From Lactifluus volemus (Eukaryota; Basidiomycota; Agaricomycetes; Russulales; Russulaceae): DNA of 64,000 nt. Below the pieces are notes generated by a model. It was not told the origin of the DNA. It saw only the letters and a program-made list of their open reading frames with translations, and searched no databases. Shown one piece after another: positions 12,245-22,346 of this stretch. Position 1 is the stretch's first letter, and each line of letters begins with the position of its first letter. The stretch is taken from NCBI GenBank assembly GCA_022376515.1, contig WTXI01000161.1, positions 1-64,000 on the forward strand. The letters are read 5' to 3'. The position numbers and the translations under genes were made by a program.

Positions 12245-13480
12245 TCAGACCACATATTCACGCCTCCTCTCCATTGACTCGAGGCATACTTTCCCATACC
12301 TTGTCATACAATGGCGTTTATAGATGGTTCTTGACCTGCGCGTCGATACGAAGAAAAAGGCCCCGGTGATCGGACACACTGAAGAGCAAATGGCAGACGC
12401 CTGGATATGACCACAATTTCAAGCAGACTAAGTGGATTTGAGGGAATCAAGGATAACTTGGCTATGGATAGTAGGTTCGAGGTGCAGTCTGCATCTCCAA
12501 CTTTGAAACATCACCTTACGACACCACAGGTTCACAGTACTTTTGGCGAACCCCCATGTTCAAATCCTTGAAGTGGGAGGAAAAGAACTGTGCCTAACAT
12601 CCTGCATCTCTTCTGACAGCTTTTCTTCACGCTTCCGATAGCTTCAACCACCAATGGTTCCAAGTGCTTTTCACCCCTCACTGCATTGTCTTGGCGCATA
12701 CACCATCTCCATTCGCGCTCCCTTTTCATATAGCGATTCGGACGTAGCACTCGCATATCCGAGTTTATCTACACCCCACCAGGCGCCCTCAAATTCTCGG
12801 CATCCCTGCGCGTGAAATACGTTTCCTCATTCAGGACACTCACCGTACTCGCAGCACTCGCGACTCACCCATTCATCCTCTTTCTCACCCTCCCACGTAT
12901 TCTTCGTCAAGCAGTCCCGGGCCGCCGCCAGCTCAACGTGTACAAACGGCTGGAGCCCAATCCCGTCAGCTGGTCAACCTCCCCGTCTCACAGCCTAGCT
13001 CTCGCGAAAGGTGGGGAATTGGCTGGCAATAACCTGCAATACTCGAGCGCACTGCGCGCTATTCCTTCAACTCTTTCCTAGCGCGGCGTGCGCATGCTCT
13101 CGGAGTGTGCATCAAGATCCAGCCGGGTGATCCGTCCGCACATGTGCAGCGTTTCGGTGCCGGTACAGACGGGGCAGATAGTAAACTTAGGGAGTTGGCC
13201 ATCTCGTCCTATACTCCTCCCTTCGTTTTTTTATGCTGCTCATTCTCGCCGGGGACAGGCCGACGGCGCCGCGCTGGGGTCGGTCCGGCGGTCCGTCACA
13301 CGCAAGCGAGGTAGGCGAATTTTGGTGTCGGATGAAACGTTGTTTCACGAAGTGTTCGGTGTGCGCGAATCAGGTGGTGACACTTGGCTTACGCGCATGC
13401 TCAGGGTACTACCTGACGTTGCGCGTGGGCATGAACAGGGTGTGGGATGTGGATGGCTCGGGTAGGCTTTACTGTGGTGC
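12245..13480 (+). pseudogene. DUF1365 gene, degenerate copy 2
   Basis: This is similar to 1025-2690 of the intact gene but carries many lesions. Most of the first exon is lost or rearranged (only the HARLLP-like and EEQLDDAW-like segments are recognisable near 12260 and 12380). The second-exon region shows insertions. The third exon is cut into several frames: VLAALATHPFILFLTLPRIL is intact near 12850, and later parts are frame-shifted near 13080 and 13320. Near 13479 the sequence jumps directly to the 3' flank equivalent of 2689, deleting the C-terminal helix. It cannot encode a full protein. Confidence 0.85.
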
Positions 13481-13971
13481 GATGTATTGCAGTGTTTCTT
13501 ACTTGCGCAAATTTTTCTCTGGATATTCACACACGTTGACATATAGTTATGATGGGGACCTCAAGCTAGAATGTATCTGGTTCTTTGTAATTGGAAAAGC
13601 CTGTCACGATTTAGTCTACGGTGGAGGAAAGCCGGCCCGCCGCGTTGCCAGTGAAAACTTGAACGTGCCATCACGCTGATGAATGCCCCCCAATCTCTAG
13701 TACAGCATGAATGACCCTTCTGTAAGGCCGCACCGTGATGCAGCGTCGGTCGACTGGTCACAATAGACATGCCTGTCCAAGTTGAAGGCCTGTCCAGTGT
13801 GAGTCGATTGATTCGGGGTTCATCAATCTTTTCAACAACGATAATGGCACCAAATACACTTTTCTGGTGACCCAAACCAGCATTTACACAAATACAAGTC
13901 ATAGGATTCTATTAGTACTGGTTAAACTAATCAGAGCAAAGATTTGATTACAGTAAGTACAGTACAGTACC
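13481..13971. other. Duplicated intergenic spacer (copy 2)
   Basis: This block matches the spacer downstream of the intact DUF1365 gene (about 2690-3220 and 3560-3600), with small indels and without the 330-bp AT-rich segment. Nothing coding is supported. Confidence 0.6.
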
Positions 13972-14296
13972 TGAAACATTTAGCACACTGATTCCGAATA
14001 AGGAATCTGACACCCACGAGGCCGACGCCTGCGCCAATGGTGGGCGAAAATGCGCAGAGAACATTTATTATCGGGATGAGAAACTTATTTAGGTTCTCAG
14101 TGCGACTCCGGGATGCTCTGAGGTCCTGGTCTAGCCGGTGAAGCACAGCTATAATGTCATCCACAGACGTACAAGACCCCAGAGGATGCGAAGTAATATT
14201 TCCGTTGGTTTTTCTTATCATACTCTTTCACGGCAAGATGGACTGGAAGCCGAAATTCTCAGCTGGAGCGCCGGAGGGGGTTTCTGGTAGCGACAT
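13972..14296 (-). pseudogene. Receptor N-terminal (Goodbye domain) remnant
   Basis: The sequence is closely similar to the first exon of the NACHT-ankyrin gene: MSLPETPS start, KTNGNITS, GSCTSVDDIIAVLHRLDQD, LNKFLIPIINVLCAFSP, VGLVGVRFLIRNQ. A deletion near the SIFDEA segment shifts the frame. The NACHT and ankyrin parts are absent, so this is a remnant. It is informative because the codon aligned with the in-frame TAG of the intact copy is CAG here (CTG on the plus strand at 13988-13990), which suggests that Gln was ancestral. Confidence 0.8.
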
Positions 14297-14787
14297 AGGC
14301 CTCGAGTGAGGAGGGGGGTGGTAAGACGATTCCTGCCAGTGGCAAGGTACGATTTGTCTTTCATACCGAACTGAAGGGCCGGCGCTAAATGGCTGTATCT
14401 TTGAGGCAGCCACTGATGCGCCCCAAAGCCCCACCGTAGCCCGAGGAATGTCAATGCCTTTCCTTGCACAATCGAACTTTGTTCAACCTCCGATACGCTG
14501 GCATGATGGACCTTAATTTCTTTTTCTTGTTTCAGTTTTGAGGTTGTAGCATACTTTGATAGCCTTGCCAGTGATAGGTATTAACGATCACATTTTTCAG
14601 CAATTCCGAGTCAGGCGCTTGTCGCTGAAACCTCTGAATCAGCTATAAGGACAAATTCAAATTCGGAGGCGCAGACACATCACCGTAACTGAATCAAATG
14701 TCATGCGATTGCGGCCATCATGCCGTGCTTCCTCGTATCACTGCCCCATTGCCAGGAGGATATGAATATGATTTGGCTTCTGCTAGC

Positions 14788-14795
14788 TATATATT
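14788..14795 (+). promoter_or_regulatory. TATA box TATATATT of membrane-protein gene B
   Basis: TATATATT lies 83 bp before the ATG at 14871. The same octamer occurs 95, 118 and 110 bp before the starts of related copies C, E and F, and is missing before the broken copy A. Conservation of position across copies supports a core promoter element. Confidence 0.6.
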
Positions 14796-14870
14796 GTGCT
14801 TGATGGTTTGCTGCTGATTCACGAGCAGACCGCCTCCGAGTACTCAAGCTTGCCTACTACTATCACAAGG

Positions 14871-16691
14871 ATGGTAAATTTCCAAGATCCCAACGTGATC
14901 GTGCAGGGAAACTGTGCGTATGCTCGTGCAGCCTCGATCTACCTTTACTAGTGGAATGCCAACTAAACCCATATTTCAACAGGGGCAGTAGACAAGCTCT
15001 CTCATGCTTTTCATGGCATCTTCCTGTGCGTGGTCTGCCTCGAACATTTCGCTAGATGTTTTATCAGTCAACTCAACTCAGTTGGGAATTCTTCACCACT
15101 CTGGATTTCGAGTGGAGTATCATCAGGGGGAATCGCCCCTACCGTTGGACAATATGGGTCCGTGCTGATGGGGTCTCTTTGAGATTTCCTCAGACGCCTA
15201 GGGCTGACCTTTCACCTTCGCTAGATTTATTCCCTGACGCGGATAGCTGCCCTGATGGCAGTGATCCTCGACATCGTCGAACTTGACGTCTATACACCAA
15301 TCAACTGTCAGGTACGTGCCGCAGTGCCCGTAAATTGGACTGCCTCGTGATGACCGACGATCTCAAGCTGTTGACCGTTTTTGAACTCGTAAGCATCCTT
15401 TCCGATGTACTTCCTCCATTTAAAGGAATCCTAATTGCCGACTACCGTTCTCTGACTCTTTTCCTTCTAGATTTTCAGTTATATTGCGGTGGCCTGCGCA
15501 TCACTATTGTTGATGCTTCGCGTGTACGTCCAGTCCTGCACTCCCTCACTAGGTTTGTCTTTTGGAAGAAAGGACTGATGGTAGCACCAGCGTCGCCATT
15601 TGGAAAAAAAATAAGATCATCCTGGTGCTTGCCACCACCGTCTGGTTAATAAACGTGGCATTCCTCATCCAAGGTAACTTGGGTCTCTTCTTCTTCAGGT
15701 GGACCTGAGATCTCATATGCTCTTTTTTTGGCGTCAGGAATTGTGAGGGTAAATAATGAAATCTAACTACGCCATGATCTTTGGGACTGATCCGTGCCCC
15801 TCCCCAGATCCGTTCTGTATGGGACCCTCAGGAAGGTTGTGTGCTGTCCAACTCCGACACCGCCAAACTTAATTTCATCGCCACGCTCGCTACCGACACC
15901 ATATTGTTCCTTATGGTGCTCGCTGGCCTGCTTCATCTTCGCCTGCAAGGCGGGGGCATGCTCAATTTGGGGTACTTTCTCTGGAAACAGGTAAATGGTG
16001 ACACATTTCCGCTTCTTCCATTCGCTGATGTTGTTCCGTTGAACAGGGTGTAATCTGGTTCTTACTTGCTGCTGTTGCTGAGGTTCCGCCAACGGTCAGC
16101 GTTTTACTAGACCTTAAACGCTTCTCTTTTTTGCTCATCTCTATTTTGTGTTGCAGGTGTTCCTTATTTTGAACCTGAATGGTATTTGTTTTCACTCCTC
16201 TTACCGATGAGAAAGTTTACCTGGCTTGATTCTACTCGAAATTCAAGTTGCCTTCAACGTTGTACGTTCTTCCTTTTCCGTGAGTGGAGAAACGATGCCT
16301 GTTTCTCACACATCCCGCAATACAGATGTTTCTGCTCCCGGCTCTGATAGTAGTGACCATCGCTGCAACGCGAATGTATCGCTCTTTGATAAACTTTTCC
16401 TCCGACATGTACGGCCTCCTGACTTGACTTCCTTCTTCGCACTCACGTGGCTGATTTCTATACAGGGGCGACGGCATTCCAAGTAGTGGTCGCTCGTTCC
16501 CGAGGGTCAACGGGCTTTCCGGGGCCATCCCACCCACTCGAATGCATGTAGCCATACATACCACACACGAACAGATGAGCCAGTCTAACTCTCACGTCTG
16601 TATCGACGAGCAGCTGCCCGTCAAAGCGTGGGAATTGGGATCAGAAAGAGGTCTAGAGAGCGACGTGGAAAAAAGTAACTTCGATGGTTGA
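14871..16691 (+). CDS. Fungal multi-pass (seven-TM type) membrane protein, copy B
   Basis: About eleven small exons join without a stop. The N-terminus is MVNFQDPNV, then WEFFTTLDFEWSIIRGNRP and YRWTIW, IYSLTRIAALMAVI and INCQ. The next part is IFSYIAVACASLLLMLR, VAIWKKNKII, then WDPQEGCVLSNSDTAKLN, a hydrophobic stretch ILFLMVLAGLLHLRLQGGG and FLWKQ. The last part is GVIWFLLAAVAEVPPT, VFLILNLN, and PALIVVTIAATRMYRSLINF with a hydrophilic tail to the TGA at 16689-16691. The alternation of six to seven hydrophobic segments with a polar cytosolic-type tail fits a plasma- or organelle-membrane protein. The layout recalls the fungal DUF6533-like seven-TM proteins, but I cannot assign a ligand or function. 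Roughly 330 residues. It closes copy 2 of the triplicated unit. Confidence 0.75.
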
Positions 16692-17167
16692 CGCGCCTGT
16701 TTAGCGTACGATATTTGTAGGAGGTGGCAACCGTGACCGCAGTGCGCCACACGACAGCCAGGCTGGGCCGCAAATCAATTCCGGGTGGAATTTCATTGAT
16801 TCATGTTGATCTAATACGCGTTTTATCATACCCTCGTTACCACACTTTGTTTCTTTTGATTGATTGCCTAGTACTTATAGTACAGTAAACTCTCCCTTTT
16901 GTGCGTCAGTCTTAGCTTTCACGGACTGAGGTTAGTTGCTTATCTTTGACCCACTACTTACATTCCTTACAGACTCGTCCTTAGCGCTCGCTACGGTATG
17001 TACTGTAGTATGTTGCCATTATAGTGGACGAAACAACTGATGCACCCCCAGACTAGTACGAATGAGGCTAATGAAGCTGTACTGTTCCCATGGCAAGCAG
17101 CCAATATCCAAGTCACGCGACTAAGGTAGGAGTCATCAGGAACTGGAACCCCTAAGTTACCTTCTAA
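16692..17167. other. Unassigned spacer between units 2 and 3
   Basis: No gene, repeat array or family similarity is evident. The duplicated DUF1365 fragment begins abruptly at about 17168, so the left breakpoint of unit 3 lies here. Confidence 0.5.
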
Positions 17168-17790
17168 CTTGAAGTTCCGTCTCACAGCCCAGCACTCGCG
17201 AGAGGCGGGGGAATTGGCTGGCAACAACCCACGATACTCGGGCGCGCTGCGCGCTATTCTGTCAACGATTTCGCGTGCGCATGCGCTCGGGGTGTGCATT
17301 AAGCTCCGGCCGGGTGATCCGTTCGCACATTCGCAGCATTTCGACACCGGTACAGGCGGGGCAGATAGGAAATATAGGGAGTTGGTCATTTCTCTCCCCT
17401 CGTTTTTTTACGCTGCTCGTTCTCGCTGGGACGGGCCGACGGCGCTGCGTTGGGGCGGGGCCGGCGGCCCGTCACAGGCACGTGGTGTCGGATGAGGCGT
17501 TGTTTGGCGAGATGTCCGATGTGCGCGAATCAGGTGGTGCTACGTGGCCTGCGCGCGTGCTCACTGGCAGGCTACTACCTGACGGGAATGAACAGGATGT
17601 TGGAGGTGGGAAGACTCCGCATCCGCTTATTCCAGAAAGTTGGATGGCTCGGGTGCTTGCTGCGATGGAATGGGCAGAGGAACTGCTCTGGCGGATCGCC
17701 CGCGTTCGTTGCGCTGTGATCGACTCGATGCAACGGCACCCCAGTTGGGTGGTGCCAGTGCCCTCCGGAAGTCGTGAAAGGGAGGGACGG
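17168..17790 (+). pseudogene. DUF1365 gene, 3'-fragment copy 3
   Basis: Sequence equivalent to about 1960-2640 of the intact gene. It starts in the middle of exon 3 (SHSPALAKGGG region) and runs past the stop. The N-terminal two thirds are absent. Within the fragment there are frameshifts near 17270, 17400-17470 and 17560-17600; the C-terminal segments WARVLAAMEWAEELL-like and VIDSMQRHPS survive. It is transcribable only as a remnant. Confidence 0.85.
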
Positions 17791-18229
17791 CTGGCTCGTT
17801 GCACGACATACTTTCTCAAGACTATAAGTTACGGCGTAAGACTGGTGCGATATACTGTTTCATATCAGTGAGGTTAGTTCACTGGATATTCTACAAGGCC
17901 CGATGCGTATCACGCGCAGATGCAAGTCTAGCGTTTTTCGTGAATCTGCCATATCCATAATCCCTGATCCTCTGGTCGATAGTGTGGTTATTAATAACTC
18001 ACCCCATGGTCTGGTTGGGCACAAACTATCTCGGGGAATCATGATGATCGAGCACATAAAACTAGACAAAATTGAACTTTTCAGGACTTTGTGTACTACC
18101 GTAGTAGAATAATTGACGGACGAGACAATAGTCATACGATCCTCTCTTGCCCGTCGTTTGAATCCAGCTAAAGGTCACGGTCTTCCTGTCTTCGTGTGTG
18201 AGCAGGTGGAATCGACTTTGCCAAGTTGT
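17791..18229. other. Duplicated intergenic spacer (copy 3)
   Basis: This matches 2640-2790 and then 3655-3850 of the copy 1 spacer, with the middle deleted. The order (DUF1365 end, spacer, ankyrin end) is the same as in copy 1. No gene is supported. Confidence 0.6.
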
Positions 18230-18412
18230 CATTACATTTCAAGTAGCATGGGCTACGTCCCTTGGACCTAGCGCAGTGATGTCAGATCATCACGGGTTCG
18301 GGCATCGACTTCGGCATTGTGATAAATCAGAATTCGCGCAAACTTGAGGTGTCCCTCGTACTGCCACGTGTAGCGGAGTCAAACCATGGCATTGACTTTA
18401 ACATTATGCTAC
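18230..18412 (-). pseudogene. Ankyrin-repeat fragment of the receptor gene
   Basis: About 180 bp resembles two to three ankyrin repeats of the NACHT-ankyrin gene on the minus strand. Recognisable pieces include the reverse complements of GLTSLH- and LARILIYHNAEVDART-like codons, with indels. At about 18410 it joins abruptly to sequence that equals the receptor's 5' flank. The receptor of unit 3 has therefore lost nearly its whole body by internal deletion. Confidence 0.75.
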
Positions 18413-18723
18413 CGAATGGCAGGCGTTAAATGGCTGCATGCTGGTGCACATGACATGCCAGTTTTCTTTTTCGATGTTGAGATTGTGGTATACTTTGATA
18501 GCTTTGGTAGATAATAAAGGCTACTACGTTATCAAGGATCCCATTTTTCAGCTGCAATTCCTGAGTCAGTGCGCTTGTCGGAGGTGATTAACCACCGAAG
18601 ACTCGGACAAATTTAAGTTCGGAAGCTCAACCACGTAATCAAAGGTCATGCGACTCATATGATGCCGTGGCCACACTGGCAGCCCCATCTGTAATATGGA
18701 TATGATTTTTGGCTTCTGCTATC

Positions 18724-18731
18724 TATATATT
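18724..18731 (+). promoter_or_regulatory. TATA box TATATATT of membrane-protein gene C
   Basis: The octamer is 95 bp upstream of the ATG at 18819, inside a flank strongly similar to that of copy B (GTGCT(C/T)GATGGTT just downstream in both). Confidence 0.6.
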
Positions 18732-18818
18732 GTGCTCGATGGTTCGCTGCTGATTCACTAGCAGACCGCCTCTGACTCGGAGTCCCATTCGTTCTTAAGC
18801 TTCAAGTTGCCTGCAAGG

Positions 18819-20640
18819 ATGGTAAAGTTCCAAGATCCCAACGTGATTTTGCAGGAAATGCGTGCGTATGCTCGTACGATTTTGGTCTACGTTTCGAATG
18901 CCAATTAAACCCGTATTTCAACAGGGGCAGTGATGGAGCTCTCTCATGTTTTTGGTGGCATCTTCCTGTGCGTTGTCTCCAGCATTTCGCTAGAGGTTTT
19001 ATCAGCCAACTCAACTCAGTTGGGAATTCTTCACTACTCTGGATTTCGAGTGGAGTGTCATCAGAGGGAATCGCCCCTACCGTTGGACAATATGGGTCCG
19101 TGCTGATGGAGACTTCCTCAGACGCCTAGGACTGACCTTTCACCTTTGCTAGATTTATTCCCTGACGCGGATAGCTACCTTGGTGGCAATAATCCTGGAC
19201 TTCGTTGGGCTTCATCTCTTGACGCCAATCAACTGCCAGGTACGTGCAATTTTCCGCAACTCGGACTGCCACTATTGACCAGCGACGATCTCAAGCTGGA
19301 GGTCACTTTTGATTTCGTAAGCACTGTCTTTGATAGATTTCCGTCATCTAAGGGCTCTGTCTCTTGCCCTTCTAGATGTTCAGCTACTTGGCGTTGGCCT
19401 GCGCATCATTATTGTTAATGCTTCGCGTGTACGTCCAGTCCTGCACTCCCTTATCAGGTTTGTCTTTTGAAAGAAAGCGCTGATGGTAGCACCGTTGGTA
19501 GCGTCGCCATTTGGAAAAGAAATAAGATCATTCTGGCGCTTGCAATCACTGTATGGACAACAAACGTTGCATTCCTCATCCAGGGTAGGTCTCTTCCTCT
19601 GCACTGGTAGGTAGACCCGAGATCTCATACGCGCTTTTTTTGGCGTCAGGAGTCGTGCGGGTAAATAATCAAATCTAACTACGCCATGGTCGTTGGGACT
19701 GATCTGTCGCTCTCCTCAGGTCCATTCCGTATGGATAACCAACTCGGAGGAACGTTGTCTGTTGACCAACTCCAACGCCGTCAAACTTAATGCCATCGCC
19801 ATGCTCGCTACCGACACTATATTGTTCCTTATGATGCTCACTGGCCTGCTTCACCTACGCGTGCAAGGCTGGGGCATGCTCGGTCTGGGGAACTTACTAT
19901 GGAAACAGGTAGATGGTGACACATTTCTGTTTCTTCCATTCGCTGATATTGTTCCGTTGAACAGGGGGTCATTTGGTTTTTACTTGCCGCTGTTGCTGAG
20001 GTTCCGCCAACGGTCAGCATTCTACCAGTCCCTCGACTTGGTTTCGCTCACCTCTATGATTTTGTGTTGCAGGTGTTCCTTGTTTTGAACCTGAATGGTA
20101 ATTGTTTTCGCTCCTTTTACCGATGAGAGAGTTGACCTGGCTCACTTCTACTTGAAATTCAAGATGCTCTCAACCAAGTACGTTCTTCCTTTTCCGTGAC
20201 TCTGGGAGAAATGATTCCTGTTTCTCACACATCCCGCAACACAGATGTTTCAGATCCCGGCTCTGATAGTATTGTCCATCGGTGCAACGCGAATGTATCG
20301 CTCTCTGATAAACTTTTCCTCTGACATGTACGGTCTCCTGACTTGATTTTCTTCTTCCCACTCACGTGGCTGACGTCTATACAGGTCCAGTGACGTTCCA
20401 AGTCACTCGTTCCCGAGGGTCACCGGGAATTCCAGGGTTATGCCACCCAACCGAATGCATGTAGCCATACACACCACACGCGAAGCCTGGCAACAGACTT
20501 CAATTTCACAGACCAACCAGTTTAATCCTCACGTCTGCATTGACGAGCAGCTGCACGCGAAAGCGTGGGAATTGGGATCAGACGGAGGTCTAGAGACCGA
20601 CGTGGAAAAAATGACTTCGATGGTTGATGCGCCTGTTTAG
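18819..20640 (+). CDS. Fungal multi-pass membrane protein, copy C
   Basis: The exon chain is the same as copy B, and all junctions I traced stay in frame. Landmarks in order: MVKFQDPNVILQEM, WEFFTTLDFEWSVIRGNRP, YSLTRIATLVAIILDF, INCQ, MFSYLALACASLLLMLR, VAIWKRNKIILALAI, ERCLLTNSNAVKLNAIAM, ILFLMMLTGLLHLRVQG, LLWKQ, GVIWFLLAAVAEVPPT, VFLVLNLN, MFQIPALIVLSIGATRMY, then a polar tail ending DVEKMTSMVDAPV before TAG at 20638-20640. It is the closest relative of copy B in this window, as expected for genes that arose by duplication of the whole unit. Function unknown. Confidence 0.75.
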
Positions 20641-22346
20641 TTTATGATACAATATGTTTATGATTCAATGTCATAAGTTGGCAACCGCAGCACGACGCAA
20701 CGCAATGGTCGGGCCGACTGGGCCGCCCCGGAACATTGATAAAATTTTAGCGCCACAGTTTCGGAAACCGTCATGGCCCGGATTTCCCGGAATGCCCCTT
20801 CAGACCGGCGTGCTGCCCCTCACAAGCCAATTGTCCGTCCAGAGTAAATTTCGCCTACCTACGCATTCGCCGCCTGTTCCAATACTGTACCCTGTGGACC
20901 GCGTCTTTGTCATAGCTACATGTTGCAGGATAAAAATGCAGATTAAAAAAAAAAAAACCGGCATGCGGCCCCACCTGCCAGCTTAAGTGATCTAGTGATC
21001 TCTCAACCAAAAGTCCTTCTTCTACACACGAGGTAGCCATATCTTTATATCATTGGTCGCGATGGCATGGTGTCTCAACTCTTGTTGTTCCTCGATCATT
21101 TCCGACATTCGTTATGCCGAAAAGAGTGGGGATGATCAATCTGCCGCAGCGTTTGATGAGTCGACTTTTCGCTGCGGCTGCCTTGGTGGTCGCATATCGC
21201 GTCCCAGAAATTTCGCATGCTAACTTCTGCGGGCAGCGCTTGTGGGGGAATCAAGGCCCGCGACGGGAACAAGGAAGAGCCTCACCTTGATTAGCATTGT
21301 ACTTTTCTTGACTACGGACTGTATATTTATTCAACCAGGCAGAGGTAGCATGAGTCTGTACAAAGGAATGCAGTACGTCACTTTAGTCTGTTCAAATATC
21401 CACCTCACTTGTGATGATGTTGACACCTCTTGATGACCGTCAACATGAGGCGAGATGGCACCTTACTAGGCTGGAAGAACGAAACCCTGACAACGATGAA
21501 ATTTGTACTAGGGTTTGATATGTTAGACTCATCGCAGGAAGATTATGTGATAAGCTATTAATTCACCCGGTAGAAGTAGCCTTCTTCAGAGGCTGTCGGG
21601 AAGCCGGTTGGCTATAAAGATGTGAGTGATGTCCGCGTCCGAGTCATGTATAAGACAAGATAGTGGCATTGCGAAAACGAATGCTTCAGTTGTTGCCTGC
21701 TGCCTTTCAACACCTGCCATCTAGCGTGTTTGAAGGCGGTATTAGGGCCATGCAACAAGGATTTGTGCACCAACAATGATTACGGTCTCATTGTCCGTCG
21801 AGGCCTCGTATCCCGTTGTCAACATCGCGCACCTCACCACAGCGCGGAGCGTTGGGTCATTGAGTAATAGGGACCCTCATTTCCGGACATTGTCTCAACA
21901 CAAGCCTGCTAGACATTTTGAACAGAGGGAGAAATGCCACCAACAGCATAGTGATGATGAGCGTAAAGGGCGGGGAGGAACGGATTCGATATTTGAAACC
22001 AGGCTTACCGTACTGCTGGTTGAATTCAATGCTAGACCAGGTCCGACTTCGCTTACGATTTTATGTTTTACATTTGGAGCTAGTAAAAATAAACTATGCC
22101 AAATATGGTATGATTCCGTACCTTCAGTCCAGTGACTCAAGTCCGCAACAGGCATAGTTTGTTTGTACCAGCTCCAAATGTAAACAAAAATCGTAAAAGC
22201 GGATCGCGACAAAACCCGGTCTATTTGATTGAATATTGGCCTTGCAATTGTTCAAGCCATCCGATGGCTCAAAGGTTCCGTCGTTCGCTGTTGCTTAAAT
22301 AATCACAGCAAACCCATCTCCTTCCACTCTCGAGCTTGCCTTCAAG
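20641..22346. other. Gene-free spacer holding a fold-back repeat
   Basis: I find no supported gene in these 1.7 kb; short open frames lack family features and splice logic. The last 100 bp is the 5' flank of copy D and lacks the TATATATT octamer seen at the other copies. The fold-back at 22020-22245 is listed separately. Confidence 0.5.
22020..22245. repeat. Imperfect long inverted repeat (fold-back)
   Basis: The left arm (about 22028-22100) and right arm (about 22155-22240) are reverse complements with several mismatches. The best-matched part is TTTACATTTGGAGCT on the left against AGCTCCAAATGTAAA on the right, flanked by matching AAACTATGCC/GGCATAGTTT blocks. The loop is about 55 bp. It could be a MITE or the source of a hairpin RNA; no target duplication is evident. 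Confidence 0.65.
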
